Counted from the first letter of the stretch, positions 10,094-20,691 are shown. The stretch: 64,000 nt of DNA from [Erwinia] mediterraneensis (GCF_900604315.1 NZ_LR026978.1:3052325-3116324); one strand, 5' to 3'. Notes: generated by a model from the sequence alone, not told the origin. Numbers and translations: made by a program.

Positions 10094-10272
10094 TAGTAAA
10101 AATCCGCCTTCATAGAAGGCGGCTTTGTTTGCACCCCATAGGGGTGTACCAAAAATCTTAAAAAGCAGTCTCTGCCTGTTCCGTAAGATTCAAATCCAGA
10201 GACGATAAGGCAGAGCCAAAACGTATTGATGACTACGCCCGCAGGACGTGGTTTTAAGTTGGTAATAAAAAA
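10094..10272 (-). repeat. 179-bp structured dispersed repeat, copy A
   Basis: This stretch is the reverse complement of 58200-58378 with 6 differences in 179 bp (counted by eye, about 97% identity), five of them C/T type. Read on the minus strand it starts at the T-tract of the rne terminator. It contains a first hairpin near the start (CCACGTCCTGCGGGCGTAGT, slightly broken here), a large central region where GGCTCTGCC can pair with GGCAGAG, a CACCCCTATGGGGTG hairpin and a final hairpin CCGCCTTCTATGAAGGCGG followed by ATTTTTA. No coding potential is seen. Hairpins near both ends, no target duplication and a T-rich insertion point resemble small non-autonomous IS200/IS605-type (PATE-like) elements. 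A REP-like element or a 3'UTR-derived RNA are alternatives. Confidence 0.85.
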
Positions 10273-10291
10273 CCCCGGCGATGCCGGGGTT
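10267..10291 (-). terminator. Rho-independent terminator of rne
   Basis: On the minus strand the 9-bp stem AACCCCGGC / GCCGGGGTT is followed by a T-run (TTTTTTATTA). It lies 20 bp past the rne stop. Repeat copy A begins in its T-tract. Confidence 0.88.
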
Positions 10292-10310
10292 GATACTACA
10301 GCCTGGAGGA

Positions 10311-13300
10311 TCAGGGATTCTCAGGTTTGGTCGCTGGTGCTGTCGCCTGATGGCTGGCGCTGTGACCACCTGCGGCCCCTTTACCTTCAAATTTGAACGG
10401 CGGACGTACCCAGTCGCTGTGACGCGCTGGCTCGGGCTGCCAGGCGGGCGCGGGCGCTTTGGTCATCGGCGCGCTGGCAAAATGCGTTGAGCGTGCGCTT
10501 TCTGCCACAGGCTCAGGCGCCTTGTCACGTGCCGCTACCGGCGCATGGGGTTCCTGTACCGGCTCAGGCATCGCTTCTGCGGCCACTGGCGCCGCCAGCA
10601 CCTCAGCGACCTGCTGCTGGCTTTCTGGCGTGACTTCAGCTGGCATTGCCCGGGCAAGCCTGGCGCTCTGCTCTTCCTGAGTCGGCGTTGCAGGCTGAGG
10701 CGCTTGCGCAGCCGCTTCGGTGACGGCATCGGCAGGGACAGCCTCCGCTGCGACCGCTGCTGCACGGGCTTCGTCTGCGGCAGAAATCACTGAGGGCTCT
10801 TCATTCACCGGGGTTTCGATGGCGGTGATGTCATCGGTATTGACCAGCGCGATCGGGGTTTCCGTCTGCGGCCCGGCATCATGCACCGCCGCATTCGCAT
10901 CGGTTTCCGGTAGTGACGGCACTTCGCTCGCGGCAGCCAGCGGAATAGCGGCGGCTGTCTCTTCACGGCTGTAGTCAGGCGTCTCGTTCACTGCTTCGGG
11001 CGTAATTGTCTCGTTGCTTTGCGCCACCGGATAACGAATCCATACCTTACCTGATGCCATTTCCGGCGATGCGGCGGCCACGGTCAGCGGCATAGCTGAC
11101 TGCGTTGGATAACGTTCGTCACGGTAGCGACGACGACGCTGGCCACTGACGCGCAAATGACGCGGCGAACGGCGTGAACGACGAGGCATGCTGCCATTTT
11201 CACGGCTGTCGTTCTCATCCTGTTCTTCTGTTTCCGCGGGTTCAGCCGCTTCAACAGCCACAGGGCGCGGCACGTCGCTTTCCGCACGTGGCGGTACGGC
11301 GCTGGCTTCAGGCTGGGTATTCTCTTCCACCCGCACTTTCTGGCTCAGCTGACGCGGCTTACGACGCGGCATAACCTGCACGCGATCTTCTTCTTCTGGC
11401 TGCGCCTCAGGCGTTGCTTCCGGCTGTACCGCCTGCTCAGCGTTCTTCGCTTCCTGCTGAGCACGTTTCTCTTCCTGACGACGACGCTGGCGTTCTGCAC
11501 GCTGCTCACGACGTTGCTGCTGCTGCTCTTCACGCTGCTGACGCGCTTCTTCGCTCAGCGGGGTATTGGTGCGATCTTCGCGCGCTTCGCTGACAGGTGC
11601 CTGTTGGCGTTTGTTACGGCGATTTTCATCACGGCTTTCACGCGGCTCACGCGGTTCGCGCGCTTCACGTGGCTCGCGTGCTTCTCGTGCGGTCGCCCCT
11701 TCACCGTTACGCGGTGTGCGTTCACGGCGTGGGTTGCGGCGATTGTTACGACGTTCGCCACGCTGTGCGTTACTTTCGTCGCTGGTTGCTTCCGTTTGCT
11801 CCGGCGCTGGCGCGGCGGCAGGGGTCGCTGCGGTCTGCTCTTCACCGGCAAACAGTTTCTTCAGGCCCCCGAACAGACGACCAAGTAACCCGCCACCGGT
11901 AGCTGCAGCTGCCTGCGCAGCCGGTTTTTCGGCTGTCCGGGCGGCATCCGGCGTAGGGGAGGCCACCTCGGCAGGGACTGGTGGGGCATCAGGCATCACA
12001 AAGGCGGCCAGAGCCGGCTGCTCAGGACGACGACGCTCACCATGCTCTTCCTCAGAAGGCAGGGCCATTTCCGCTTCGTGCAGTTTGGGCAGGTGATAGC
12101 TGAGGGTTTGTGTCTCTTCGCCTTTGCGCACACGCAGCACGGAGTAGTGCGGCGTCTCCATGCGATCGTCAGGGACGATAATCGCACGCACGCCGCCCTG
12201 GCGTTTCTCAATGGCGTTAACTGCATCACGCTTCTCGTTCAGCAGGTAGGAGGCAACCTGCACCGGGACGATAGCGTGGACTTCTTTGGTGTTCTCTTTC
12301 AGCGCCTCTTCTTCAATCAGACGCAGAATCGAGAGCGACAGGGATTCGTTATCACGGATGGTGCCGGTGCCGCTACAGCGCGGGCAGACATGATGACTTG
12401 ACTCGCCCAGCGACGGGCTCAGGCGCTGACGTGACATCTCCAGCAGGCCAAAGCGGGAAATATGACTGATCTGAATACGGGCGCGATCCTGACGTACCGC
12501 TTCACGCAGACGATTCTCGACGGCGCGCTGATGGCGAACTGGCGTCATATCGATAAAGTCAATAACGATCAGGCCACCCAGGTCACGCAGGCGCAGCTGA
12601 CGGGCAATCTCATCGGCCGCTTCCAGGTTGGTGTTAAAGGCGGTCTCTTCGATATCACCGCCGCGTGTCGCACGGGCCGAGTTAATATCGATGGCGGTCA
12701 GCGCTTCGGTACTGTCGATAACAATCGAGCCGCCGGAAGGCAGGCGCACTTCACGCTGGAAGGCGGATTCAATCTGTGACTCAATCTGGTAGTGGCTGAA
12801 CAGCGGGATCTCACCGGTATAGAGCTTGATTTTGCTGCTGAAGTCGGGACGGCCCAGCGCGGCGATATGCTGGCGCGCCAGTTCAAGCACTTTGGGATTA
12901 TCGATCAGGATTTCACCGATGTCCTGACGCAGATAATCGCGGAAAGCGCGCACAATCACGTTACTTTCCTGATGGATCAGGAAGGGGGCAGGGCGGTTTT
13001 CGGCGGCTTTTTTAATCGCTTCCCAGTGTTTCAGACGGAAGCTTAAATCCCACTGCAGCGCTTCCGCCGATTTGCCCACACCCGCGGTGCGCACAATCAG
13101 GCCCATGCCTTCCGGCAGCTCCAGCGAGGAGAGCGCTTCTTTCAGCTCGGTGCGATCGTCGCCTTCAATCCGGCGCGAAATACCGCCAGCGCGTGGATTG
13201 TTCGGCATCAGGACCAGATAGCTGCCCGCCAGACTGATAAAGGTAGTCAGCGCCGCGCCTTTATTGCCGCGCTCTTCTTTATCGATCTGAACGATCACTT

Positions 13301-13595
13301 CCTGACCTTCGCGCAGCACGTCTTTGATATTGGGACGACCGTGAGCGTTGTAACTGGCAGGAAAATAATCGCGGGAAATTTCTTTCAGAGGGAGAAAACC
13401 GTGACGCTCAGCGCCGTAATCGACAAACGCAGCTTCAAGGCTGGGTTCAATGCGGGTAATTTTACCTTTGTAGATGTTGGCTTTTTTCTGTTCGTGCCCG
13501 GGACTTTCAATATCCAGATCGTACAGACGTTGTCCGTCAACCAGGGCAACGCGCAACTCCTCCTGCTGAGTTGCGTTAATTAACATTCTTTTCAT
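10311..13595 (-). CDS. rne: Ribonuclease E
   Basis: Essential endoribonuclease that starts mRNA decay, matures rRNA and tRNA and scaffolds the degradosome at the inner membrane. The product has 1094 residues (E. coli 1061). The catalytic half includes the S1 domain (about 35-120), the DNase I-like core with [13 protein letters not shown] (active-site aspartate near 303) and [15 protein letters not shown], and the zinc-link CPRCSGTGT near 404. The scaffold half has the amphipathic membrane helix [18 protein letters not shown], arginine-rich RNA-binding blocks including [20 protein letters not shown], and the PNPase-binding tail [20 protein letters not shown]. An Arg/Glu block with tandem AREPRE-like units (coding about 11640-11690) looks expanded. 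Long plus-strand frames under the gene are shadows. Confidence 0.97.
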   Translation of the reverse strand: MKRMLINATQQEELRVALVDGQRLYDLDIESPGHEQKKANIYKGKITRIEPSLEAAFVDYGAERHGFLPLKEISRDYFPASYNAHGRPNIKDVLREGQEVIVQIDKEERGNKGAALTTFISLAGSYLVLMPNNPRAGGISRRIEGDDRTELKEALSSLELPEGMGLIVRTAGVGKSAEALQWDLSFRLKHWEAIKKAAENRPAPFLIHQESNVIVRAFRDYLRQDIGEILIDNPKVLELARQHIAALGRPDFSSKIKLYTGEIPLFSHYQIESQIESAFQREVRLPSGGSIVIDSTEALTAIDINSARATRGGDIEETAFNTNLEAADEIARQLRLRDLGGLIVIDFIDMTPVRHQRAVENRLREAVRQDRARIQISHISRFGLLEMSRQRLSPSLGESSHHVCPRCSGTGTIRDNESLSLSILRLIEEEALKENTKEVHAIVPVQVASYLLNEKRDAVNAIEKRQGGVRAIIVPDDRMETPHYSVLRVRKGEETQTLSYHLPKLHEAEMALPSEEEHGERRRPEQPALAAFVMPDAPPVPAEVASPTPDAARTAEKPAAQAAAATGGGLLGRLFGGLKKLFAGEEQTAATPAAAPAPEQTEATSDESNAQRGERRNNRRNPRRERTPRNGEGATAREAREPREAREPREPRESRDENRRNKRQQAPVSEAREDRTNTPLSEEARQQREEQQQQRREQRAERQRRRQEEKRAQQEAKNAEQAVQPEATPEAQPEEEDRVQVMPRRKPRQLSQKVRVEENTQPEASAVPPRAESDVPRPVAVEAAEPAETEEQDENDSRENGSMPRRSRRSPRHLRVSGQRRRRYRDERYPTQSAMPLTVAAASPEMASGKVWIRYPVAQSNETITPEAVNETPDYSREETAAAIPLAAASEVPSLPETDANAAVHDAGPQTETPIALVNTDDITAIETPVNEEPSVISAADEARAAAVAAEAVPADAVTEAAAQAPQPATPTQEEQSARLARAMPAEVTPESQQQVAEVLAAPVAAEAMPEPVQEPHAPVAARDKAPEPVAESARSTHFASAPMTKAPAPAWQPEPARHSDWVRPPFKFEGKGAAGGHSASHQATAPATKPENP

Positions 13596-13956
13596 CGTGA
13601 CTTACTCGTTATTCTCACATGAGTGATAAAGCTGCGGGCATAGTTACCCAGGACGAGTGTCAACCGATGGCCCCGTGTCTTATCGCAATGACGTCAACCT
13701 CACGGCTGTCGACCGCTCGAGGGGCGCAAATAGAGTCGGTGGCCTGTTTTTCATAAGGAAAAACAGCGCCCGATGGTGGAAATGCCACAAATAATGCGTA
13801 AAACCTGTGCATCCCAGTCTTTCGTCCAGGCTGTAACCCGCAGCCCGCTAAGTGCCTGATTTAACATTACGTCTTACGCCATTGCTGCGTGTCTGTTTCA
13901 TCCGGCCAAATGACTTATTTCGCTCTTTTCTCGCCTGAACCTGTCAGGTAAGAAAC
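13596..13956 (-). promoter_or_regulatory. rne 5' leader (autoregulatory region)
   Basis: This is the bulk of the 572-bp gap between rne and rluC. If transcription starts at the promoter at 13963-13992, the leader is about 360 nt, close to the 361-nt E. coli rne leader through which RNase E controls its own mRNA stability. A visible hairpin on the minus strand is GTGG-CATTT-CCAC at about 13774-13786. That the regulation is conserved is inference from family knowledge. Confidence 0.6.
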
Positions 13957-13962
13957 AACAGC

Positions 13963-13992
13963 ATTATTCCACTGCTAACCTTCATATAGCAA
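13963..13992 (-). promoter_or_regulatory. Candidate sigma-70 promoter of rne
   Basis: On the minus strand TTGCTA (13987-13992), an 18-bp spacer and AATAAT (13963-13968) form a plausible promoter. The leader length it implies agrees with the long rne leader known in E. coli. Other promoter-like elements lie nearby, so the exact start is uncertain. Confidence 0.5.
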
Positions 13993-14167
13993 GGCGACTT
14001 TTACCCCCCGCTATACTTTCTTTGCTGTTAACCCGTTAATTTGCAGGGCTAATAAGCAGATTGATGAAAAAGCAGTCATTCTGACCCGCTTTATCAGGCA
14101 ATACCGAGTGAGTTAAGCACATAAAAAGGGGTGGCGCTATGGAGAGACACTATTTAGAATCGCCGCC

Positions 14168-15124
14168 ATGAAAACTCAGACTCCTGGCGTACAAATTGTC
14201 GCCATTTCGGCTGATAATGCCGGACAACGCATTGATAACTTTTTGCGCACCCAATTAAAGGGCGTGCCAAAAAGTATGATTTATCGCATTCTGCGTAAAG
14301 GCGAGGTGCGGGTAAATAAAAAGCGCATTAAGCCGGAATATAAACTGGAGGAGGGGGATGAGGTGCGTATTCCGCCGGTGCGCGTCGCCGAGCGTGAAGA
14401 GCAAAACCTCTCGCCGAAACTGGATAAAATTGCCGCGCTGGCGGATGCTATTCTCTATGAAGATGAGGCGATTCTGGTGCTGAATAAGCCGTCCGGCACC
14501 GCCGTGCACGGCGGCAGCGGTCTCAGCTTTGGCGTGATCGAAGGATTACGCGCCCTGCGTCCGGAAGCGCGCTTTCTCGAGCTGGTGCATCGCCTCGACC
14601 GCGACACTTCCGGTGTGCTGCTGGTAGCGAAAAAGCGTTCAGCGTTACGTTCTCTGCATGAACAGCTGCGTGACAAAGGTATGCAAAAAGATTATCTCGC
14701 CCTGGTGCGCGGTAACTGGCCGTCTCATCTCAAGGTGGTGCAGGCGCCGTTACTGAAAAATATTTTGCAGAGCGGCGAGCGCGTGGTGCGCGTCAGCAGT
14801 GAAGGTAAGCCCTCAGAAACGCGCTTTAAGGTTGAAGAGCGTTTTCAGTTCGCCACACTGGTCAAGGCGAGCCCGGTGACCGGACGTACACACCAGATCC
14901 GCGTTCATACGCTGCATGCGGGTCATCCTATCGCCTTTGACGATCGCTACGGCGAACGCGAATTCGATCGTCAGCTGACGGCCACTGGCCTGAGCCGCCT
15001 GTTTCTGCACGCTGCGGCCCTGACGTTTACCCATCCGCAAAGCGGCGAAACTTTACGGCTGGAAGCCCCGCTCGACGCGGAGCTCCGGCAATGTCTGGCC
15101 GCGTTGCGTCAGCAGAAAGCCTGA
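14168..15124 (+). CDS. rluC: 23S rRNA pseudouridine(955/2504/2580) synthase RluC
   Basis: Converts three uridines of 23S rRNA to pseudouridine. The product has 318 residues (E. coli 319). The N-terminal S4 RNA-binding domain (about 18-75) contains [20 protein letters not shown]. The catalytic motif [16 protein letters not shown] carries the essential aspartate near residue 144, and GRTHQIRVH lies further on. It is divergent from rne, an arrangement conserved in enterobacteria. The ribosome site before the ATG is weak; the start is chosen by homology ([11 protein letters not shown]). Confidence 0.96.
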   Translation: MKTQTPGVQIVAISADNAGQRIDNFLRTQLKGVPKSMIYRILRKGEVRVNKKRIKPEYKLEEGDEVRIPPVRVAEREEQNLSPKLDKIAALADAILYEDEAILVLNKPSGTAVHGGSGLSFGVIEGLRALRPEARFLELVHRLDRDTSGVLLVAKKRSALRSLHEQLRDKGMQKDYLALVRGNWPSHLKVVQAPLLKNILQSGERVVRVSSEGKPSETRFKVEERFQFATLVKASPVTGRTHQIRVHTLHAGHPIAFDDRYGEREFDRQLTATGLSRLFLHAAALTFTHPQSGETLRLEAPLDAELRQCLAALRQQKA

Positions 15125-15128
15125 TGCA

Positions 15129-15728
15129 TTACGGGCAGCTTTCCCCGAGCAGGGGATTGATGCCCGCCTCGCGCAGCATGGCGTTCAGCGCAATCAGCGG
15201 GAGACCCACCAGCGTATTAGGATCGCGCCCTTCCAGCCGGTCAAACAGACAAATCCCTAACCCTTCGCTTTTAAAACTGCCGGCACATTGCAGCGGCTGT
15301 TCTCTGGCAACATAACCGCTGATCTCCTCCTCGCTGAGCATGCGAAAGTGCACGGTGAAGGGTTCACAGCACTGCATCAGACGCTGGTGCTGTGCTGACC
15401 AGAGCGCCAGGCCAGTATAAAAGGTCACGGCCTGACCGCTGGCGGCACGCAACTGACGGCAGGCATTTTCTGGCGTATGGGGTTTGCCGGTAATGGCACC
15501 GTTAAGCACGCAAACCTGATCGGAACCGATAATCCAGTGGTGCGGATACTGTTCAGACAGCGCCCGGGCTTTCGCGACAGCAAGGCGCTGCACCAGTTCC
15601 GGCGCCGTCTCCTGCGCCAGCGGCGTTTCATCGACATGCGGAGCGGCGGTAATAAAAGGCAGGCCAAGTTTCTGCAGTAACGTCTGGCGGAAAGGCGATG
15701 TAGAAGCTAAAAGAAGTAATGTCTGCAT
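15129..15728 (-). CDS. yceF: Maf-like 7-methyl-GTP pyrophosphatase YceF
   Basis: Nucleotide pyrophosphatase of the Maf family; the YceF subgroup hydrolyses m7GTP and is thought to keep modified nucleotides out of RNA. The product is 199 residues. The start [18 protein letters not shown] has the family S/T-S-x-x-R loop. [17 protein letters not shown] and [12 protein letters not shown] give the substrate and metal-binding residues. It converges with rluC, ending 4 bp from the rluC stop. Confidence 0.92.
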   Translation of the reverse strand: MQTLLLLASTSPFRQTLLQKLGLPFITAAPHVDETPLAQETAPELVQRLAVAKARALSEQYPHHWIIGSDQVCVLNGAITGKPHTPENACRQLRAASGQAVTFYTGLALWSAQHQRLMQCCEPFTVHFRMLSEEEISGYVAREQPLQCAGSFKSEGLGICLFDRLEGRDPNTLVGLPLIALNAMLREAGINPLLGESCP

Positions 15729-15831
15729 TTTTTTGCGGATAGAGATAGCGAATTGGATACAGTCATTTTAAACTGTGCGCCGCACTGGATGCGAACAATG
15801 GGTGAAAGATGCTGTTAAAAGGCCTTTTTCT

Positions 15832-15860
15832 TTGACTCTAAGACGTTACAAAGTTAATAT
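15832..15860 (+). promoter_or_regulatory. Strong sigma-70 promoter of yceD-rpmF
   Basis: TTGACT (15832-15837), an exact 17-bp spacer and TAATAT (15855-15860) form a near-consensus promoter. The yceD ATG is only 9 bases after the -10 box, so the transcript would start within a few bases of the initiation codon. It probably drives the whole ribosome and lipid gene cluster downstream. Confidence 0.85.
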
Positions 15861-15869
15861 GCGCGCCCT

Positions 15870-16391
15870 ATGCAAAAGGTAAAATTACCCCTGACGCTGG
15901 ATCCGGTACGATCCGCCCAAAAACGCCTCGATTATCAGGGCGTTTATGCCGCTGAGCAGGTTGAGCGGGTGGCCGAATCGGTCGTCAGTGTGGACAGTGA
16001 TGTGGTCTGTGATATGTCGTTTGCCGTTGACAACCAGCGCCTCGCGGTACTGAAAGGTACAGCTGAAGTGCAGGTGACGTTGTCATGTCAGCGCTGTAAT
16101 CAACCCTTTCCATATCATGTTCACGTAAGCTATTGCTTCAGTCCTGTGTCAAGTGATGAGCAGGCCGATGCACTGCCGGAAATGTACGAGCCGGTCGAAG
16201 TCGATGAGTTTGGCGAAGTCGATCTGCTGGCCGTAATCGAGGACGAAATTATCCTCGCGCTGCCAGTCGTTCCGGTGCACGATTCTGAACACTGTGAAGT
16301 GTCCGACGCGGACATGGTCTTTGGCAAATTGCCTGAAGAGGCGGAGAAACCAAACCCATTTGCCGTATTAGCCAGTTTAAAGCGTAAGTAA
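15870..16391 (+). CDS. yceD: YceD, DUF177 family 23S rRNA accumulation protein
   Basis: Conserved bacterial protein encoded upstream of rpmF; E. coli and plant homologues are linked to 23S rRNA accumulation. The 173 residues match E. coli YceD closely ([20 protein letters not shown] at the start). A CxxC pair occurs in [10 protein letters not shown] near residues 74-77 and an acidic stretch in the C-terminal half. The start is fixed by homology, yet there is no Shine-Dalgarno sequence and almost no room for a leader after the promoter. rpmF follows after 14 bp. Confidence 0.93.
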   Translation: MQKVKLPLTLDPVRSAQKRLDYQGVYAAEQVERVAESVVSVDSDVVCDMSFAVDNQRLAVLKGTAEVQVTLSCQRCNQPFPYHVHVSYCFSPVSSDEQADALPEMYEPVEVDEFGEVDLLAVIEDEIILALPVVPVHDSEHCEVSDADMVFGKLPEEAEKPNPFAVLASLKRK

Positions 16392-16405
16392 TAGGAGTAA
16401 GGTCC

Positions 16406-16576
16406 ATGGCCGTACAACAGAATAAACCCACCCGTTCTAAGCGTGGTATGCGTCGTTCTCATGATGCACTGACCACTGCCACTCTGTCTGTAGATAAAGT
16501 TTCTGGTGAAACTCATCTGCGTCACCACATCACTGCGGACGGTTACTACCGCGGTCGCAAGGTTATCGTTAAGTAA
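16406..16576 (+). CDS. rpmF: 50S ribosomal protein L32
   Basis: Small ribosomal protein of the large subunit. The 56-residue product starts [20 protein letters not shown] and ends [12 protein letters not shown], both diagnostic of L32. It is one residue shorter than the E. coli precursor. A GGAG ribosome site lies at about 16394-16397. It lies between yceD and plsX, the standard enterobacterial arrangement linking ribosome and membrane lipid synthesis. Confidence 0.97.
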   Translation: MAVQQNKPTRSKRGMRRSHDALTTATLSVDKVSGETHLRHHITADGYYRGRKVIVK

Positions 16577-16602
16577 TTCTTGCGGCTTCGCAAGGCGATA
16601 CC

Positions 16603-17643
16603 TTGACACGTTTGACCCTGGCAATTGATGCCATGGGCGGGGACTTCGGTCCCCGCGTGACAGTGCCTGCAGCTTTGCAGGCTCTGGCCTCTCATTCGCA
16701 ACTGGTTCTCTTTCTGGTCGGCGATCCCGACATTATCACGCCATTGCTTGCTAAAGCAGATTCCTCCCTGTTGGGGCGTTTGCAGGTGATCCCTGCGGAA
16801 TCGGTTATCGCAAGTGATGCTAAGCCCTCTCAGGCGGTGCGACACAGCCGGGGCAGCTCCATGCGTATCGCGCTGGAGCTGGTGAAAGAGGGTAAAGCCG
16901 ATGCCTGCGTCAGCGCGGGCAATACCGGTGCCCTGATGGGCCTGGCAAAATTATTGTTAAAATCGCTGGACGGCATTGACCGCCCGGCGTTGATGTCTGT
17001 ATTGCCGCATCAACAGCGTGGCAAAACGGTATTGCTGGATCTGGGCGCCAATGTGAATTCGGACGGCGCCATGCTGGTACAGTTTGCCGTGATGGGCGCT
17101 GTTATGGCGGAAGAGATACTGGGTATTGCTCAACCGCGCGTAGCGCTGCTGAATATCGGCCAGGAAGAGACGAAAGGGCTCGACAGCATTCGCGAAGCGG
17201 CAACAGTTCTGCGCGAAACGCCCCGGATCAATTATATTGGTTACCTTGAAGGTAATGATCTCCTTACTGGCAAGACAGATGTGCTGGTTTGTGATGGATT
17301 CCTCGGTAACGTCACGCTGAAGACCATGGAAGGCGTGGTAAGAATGTTTCTCTCTTTGCTCAAATCATCGGGCGCGGGAAATAAACGATCATGGTGGCTA
17401 AAGTTGTCAGGGCGCTGGATCCAGAAACGCCTGATGAAGCGCTTTGGCCATCTCAACCCCGACCAGTACAATGGCGCTTGTCTGTTAGGATTGCGCGGGA
17501 TAGTAATCAAGAGTCACGGCGCGGCAAACGTAGGTGCATTTGCCGTGGCGATAGAACAGGCAGAGCAGGCGGTGCGGCGTAATATTCCTGAGCGAATCGC
17601 TGCGCGCCTGAACGCTGTATTAGCCAGGAGTGACAAAGCCTAG
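16603..17643 (+). CDS. plsX: Phosphate acyltransferase PlsX
   Basis: Makes acyl-phosphate from acyl-ACP for phospholipid synthesis at the inner membrane. The product has 346 residues and starts at a TTG in the context [20 protein letters not shown], as known for E. coli plsX. Conserved parts include the DAMGGDFGP loop, [13 protein letters not shown] near residue 104 and [10 protein letters not shown]. The stop is immediately followed by the fabH ATG. Confidence 0.95.
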   Translation: MTRLTLAIDAMGGDFGPRVTVPAALQALASHSQLVLFLVGDPDIITPLLAKADSSLLGRLQVIPAESVIASDAKPSQAVRHSRGSSMRIALELVKEGKADACVSAGNTGALMGLAKLLLKSLDGIDRPALMSVLPHQQRGKTVLLDLGANVNSDGAMLVQFAVMGAVMAEEILGIAQPRVALLNIGQEETKGLDSIREAATVLRETPRINYIGYLEGNDLLTGKTDVLVCDGFLGNVTLKTMEGVVRMFLSLLKSSGAGNKRSWWLKLSGRWIQKRLMKRFGHLNPDQYNGACLLGLRGIVIKSHGAANVGAFAVAIEQAEQAVRRNIPERIAARLNAVLARSDKA

Positions 17644-18597
17644 ATGTTTACCAAAATTATCGGTACGGGCAGCTATTTGCCCAGCCAGGTCCGCACGAAC
17701 GCCGACCTGGAAAAAATGGTGGAGACGACGGACGAGTGGATTGTCACCCGTACCGGTATCCGTGAGCGCCGCATTGCCGCAGCCGATGAAACGGTTGCCA
17801 GCATGGGTTACACTGCCGCTCAACGTGCGCTGGAGATGGCCGGGATTGAAAGTCAGGAAATTGGCCTGATTATCGTCGCCACCACTTCTTCCAGTCACGC
17901 CTTTCCCAGTTCAGCCTGTATGATTCAGCAGATGCTGGGCATCAACGACAGTGCTGCCTTCGATCTGGCTGCAGCCTGCGCCGGCTTTACCTACGCCCTC
18001 AGCGTTGCCGATCAATACATCAAAAGCGGTGCGGTAAAATATGCGCTGGTGATCGGTTCCGATGTGCTGGCGCGTACGCTTGACCCCACCGATCGCGGCA
18101 CCATCATCCTGTTTGGTGATGGCGCAGGCGCCGTGGTGCTGGGCCAGAGCGAGGAGCCGGGCATTCTGTCGACCCATCTGCATGCTGACGGACGTTATGG
18201 TCAGCTGCTGTCGCTGCCGTATCAGGATCGCGCACAGCAGGATCAACCCGCTTACCTGAGCATGTCAGGTAATGAAGTCTTCAAAGTGGCAGTGACTGAA
18301 CTGGCGCACATTGTGGATGAAACCCTGCGGGCAAATAATCTCGATCATGAAATGCTTGACTGGCTGGTGCCGCATCAGGCTAACCTGCGTATCATCAGTG
18401 CAACGGCGAAAAAACTGCATATGGGGATGGATAAAGTGGTGGTGACGCTTGATCGCCATGGCAACACCTCTGCGGCGTCGGTGCCCTGCGCGCTGGATGA
18501 AGCGGTACGCGATGGCCGTATCCAGCGTGGACAACTCATTTTGCTGGAAGCCTTTGGTGGCGGTTTCACCTGGGGTTCGGCACTGGTTCGTTTTTGA
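17644..18597 (+). CDS. fabH: 3-oxoacyl-ACP synthase III FabH
   Basis: Condenses acetyl-CoA with malonyl-ACP, the first step of fatty acid elongation. The 317 residues are the standard length. The catalytic triad is visible as Cys in [13 protein letters not shown] (about 112), His in VPHQANLRI (about 244) and Asn in [10 protein letters not shown] (about 274). The C-terminal [16 protein letters not shown] is diagnostic. It abuts plsX and precedes fabD by 16 bp. Confidence 0.97.
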   Translation: MFTKIIGTGSYLPSQVRTNADLEKMVETTDEWIVTRTGIRERRIAAADETVASMGYTAAQRALEMAGIESQEIGLIIVATTSSSHAFPSSACMIQQMLGINDSAAFDLAAACAGFTYALSVADQYIKSGAVKYALVIGSDVLARTLDPTDRGTIILFGDGAGAVVLGQSEEPGILSTHLHADGRYGQLLSLPYQDRAQQDQPAYLSMSGNEVFKVAVTELAHIVDETLRANNLDHEMLDWLVPHQANLRIISATAKKLHMGMDKVVVTLDRHGNTSAASVPCALDEAVRDGRIQRGQLILLEAFGGGFTWGSALVRF

Positions 18598-18613
18598 TTG
18601 TCAGGAACTTAAC

Positions 18614-19546
18614 ATGACAAAATTTGCAATGGTGTTCCCGGGACAGGGTTCACAAACCGTGGGTATGCTGGCGGAACTGGCAACGGTCTCTCCTGAAATC
18701 GAGGCTACTTTTAGCGAAGCTTCTGCAGCCCTGGGCTACGACTTATGGCAGCTGGTGCAGCAGGGTCCGGCCGAAGAACTGAATAAAACCTGGCAGACGC
18801 AGCCGGCACTGCTGGCGGCGTCGGTCGCAATCTATCGTGCCTGGCGGCAGCAGGGCGGTGCACAGCCAGCGCTGATGGCTGGCCATAGCCTGGGTGAATA
18901 TTCCGCGCTGGTCTGTGCCGACGTGCTCGATTTCACCGACGCGATTAAACTGGTGGAACTGCGTGGTAAGCTGATGCAGGAAGCGGTGCCGGAAGGTACT
19001 GGCGCTATGCAGGCGATTATCGGTCTGGATGATGATTCTATTCGCAGAGCCTGCGAAGAGAGCGCCCAGGGCCAGGTGGTTTCTCCGGTGAACTTCAACT
19101 CGCCAGGCCAGGTGGTGATCGCCGGTCATAAAGACGCGGTTGAACGCGCAGGCGCAGCCTGTAAAGCGGCCGGTGCCAAACGCGCGCTGCCGTTACCGGT
19201 GAGCGTACCTTCCCATTGCGCCCTGATGAAACCTGCCGCTGAAAAACTGGCGCAGGCGCTGGAAGACATCACCTTTAACGAGCCCGCTTTGCCGGTCGTT
19301 AACAATGTGGATGTGAAATGCGAAACGCGTCCGGAAGCGATCCGCAGCGCGCTGGTGCGTCAGCTGTACAGCCCGGTACGCTGGACGGAAAGCGTTGAAT
19401 ACATTGCCGCTCAGGGCGTTACCTCGCTGCTGGAAATGGGTCCGGGCAAGGTGCTGACCGGCCTGACAAAACGTATTGTTGACACCCTGACAGCGAGCGC
19501 GGTGAACGATCCCGCCTCACTGGCCGCGGCGGCTGAACAAAAGTAA
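18614..19546 (+). CDS. fabD: Malonyl-CoA-ACP transacylase FabD
   Basis: Transfers malonyl groups from CoA to acyl carrier protein. The ATG at 18614 gives 310 residues (E. coli 309); the reading frame stays open upstream into fabH, but that part is not FabD. MTKFAMVFPGQGSQTVGML is the conserved start. The active serine is in MAGHSLGEYSALV near residue 92 and the active histidine in VPSHCALMK near 201. It belongs to the fabHDG cluster. Confidence 0.97.
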   Translation: MTKFAMVFPGQGSQTVGMLAELATVSPEIEATFSEASAALGYDLWQLVQQGPAEELNKTWQTQPALLAASVAIYRAWRQQGGAQPALMAGHSLGEYSALVCADVLDFTDAIKLVELRGKLMQEAVPEGTGAMQAIIGLDDDSIRRACEESAQGQVVSPVNFNSPGQVVIAGHKDAVERAGAACKAAGAKRALPLPVSVPSHCALMKPAAEKLAQALEDITFNEPALPVVNNVDVKCETRPEAIRSALVRQLYSPVRWTESVEYIAAQGVTSLLEMGPGKVLTGLTKRIVDTLTASAVNDPASLAAAAEQK

Positions 19547-19556
19547 GAGGATGAAC

Positions 19557-20291
19557 ATGAGCTTCGAAGGAAAAGTTGCACTGGTTACCGGTGCAAGCCG
19601 CGGTATCGGTCGTGCTATCGCTGAAACCCTGGCGGCACGGGGTGCGAAAGTGGTCGGAACCGCTACCAGCGAAAGCGGTGCTGAAGCGATCAGCGCTTAC
19701 CTGGGCGACAAGGGCAAAGGCCTGATGCTCAACGTGACCGATCCCGCATCGATCGACAGCGTTCTTGAGAAAGTTCGCGCTGAATTTGGCGAAGTTGATA
19801 TTTTAGTCAATAATGCAGGCATTACGCGTGACAATTTGCTGATGCGCATGAAAGACGATGAGTGGCAGGATATTCTGGAAACCAACCTCTCTTCCGTCTT
19901 CCGTCTGTCGAAGGCGGTTATGCGTGCCATGATGAAAAAACGCGTGGGCCGTATCATCACCATTGGTTCCGTTGTTGGCACCATGGGTAACGCGGGTCAG
20001 ACAAACTACGCCGCAGCAAAAGCGGGTTTGATTGGCTTTAGCAAATCACTGGCGCGTGAAGTCGCGTCACGTGGCATTACCGTAAACGTCGTGGCGCCGG
20101 GCTTTATTGAGACGGACATGACGCGTGCACTGAACGAAGATCAACGTTCTGGTATTTTGGCGCAGGTTCCGGCAGGTCGTTTAGGCGACGCGCAGGAAAT
20201 CGCCAATGCTGTTGCATTTTTAGCCTCTGACGAGGCGGCGTACATCACAGGTGAGACGCTGCACGTCAACGGCGGAATGTACATGGTCTGA
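19557..20291 (+). CDS. fabG: 3-oxoacyl-ACP reductase FabG
   Basis: NADPH-dependent reductase of the fatty acid elongation cycle, SDR family. Two in-frame ATGs exist (19551 and 19557). The AAGAGG ribosome site directly touches the first, so the second with proper spacing is preferred and gives the usual 244 residues. Motifs are GASRGIG (cofactor), NNAGITRDN, the catalytic Ser in TIGSVVG (about 138) and Tyr/Lys in YAAAKAG (about 151-155). Confidence 0.96.
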   Translation: MSFEGKVALVTGASRGIGRAIAETLAARGAKVVGTATSESGAEAISAYLGDKGKGLMLNVTDPASIDSVLEKVRAEFGEVDILVNNAGITRDNLLMRMKDDEWQDILETNLSSVFRLSKAVMRAMMKKRVGRIITIGSVVGTMGNAGQTNYAAAKAGLIGFSKSLAREVASRGITVNVVAPGFIETDMTRALNEDQRSGILAQVPAGRLGDAQEIANAVAFLASDEAAYITGETLHVNGGMYMV

Positions 20292-20315
20292 TAATCACGA
20301 AAACCATTTGCATTA

Positions 20316-20335
20316 TTTGCGGTGAAAACCGCAAA
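20316..20335 (+). other. Hairpin after fabG
   Basis: The perfect 8-bp stem TTTGCGGT / ACCGCAAA with a GAAA tetraloop lies in the fabG-acpP gap. No T-run follows. It may protect the 3' end of the upstream message or act as a weak terminator before the separate acpP promoter. Confidence 0.5.
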
Positions 20336-20369
20336 ATAGCGTAAAATCGTGGTTCGACCAGCCGGGATT

Positions 20370-20398
20370 TTGTTGCATCTTTTTCAACATTTTATACA
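20370..20398 (+). promoter_or_regulatory. Candidate sigma-70 promoter of acpP
   Basis: TTGTTG (20370-20375), a 17-bp spacer and TATACA (20393-20398) lie 48 bp before the acpP start. A dedicated strong promoter is expected because acyl carrier protein is much more abundant than its neighbours' products. Confidence 0.6.
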
Positions 20399-20445
20399 CT
20401 ACGAAAACCATCGCGTAAGCGAGTTTTGATAGGAAATTAAATAGT

Positions 20446-20682
20446 ATGAGCGATATCGAACAACGCGTTAAGAAAATCATTGCAGAGCAGCTGGGTGTTA
20501 AAGAAGACGAAGTGACTAACTCTGCGTCTTTCGTGGAAGACCTGGGCGCTGATTCTCTTGATACCGTTGAGCTGGTAATGGCTCTGGAAGAAGAGTTTGA
20601 TACTGAAATTCCAGACGAAGAAGCTGAGAAAATCACTACCGTTCAGGCAGCGATCGACTACGTCACTAGCCACAACGGTTAA
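20446..20682 (+). CDS. acpP: Acyl carrier protein
   Basis: Carries growing acyl chains on a 4'-phosphopantetheine arm in fatty acid and lipid synthesis. The product has 78 residues. The attachment serine is in [18 protein letters not shown] (about residue 37 counting Met). The acidic composition and the end [15 protein letters not shown] are typical. A TAGGAAA-type ribosome site precedes the ATG. It is flanked by its own promoter and by a terminator-like hairpin before fabF. Confidence 0.98.
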   Translation: MSDIEQRVKKIIAEQLGVKEDEVTNSASFVEDLGADSLDTVELVMALEEEFDTEIPDEEAEKITTVQAAIDYVTSHNG

Positions 20683-20691
20683 TGAATATCT

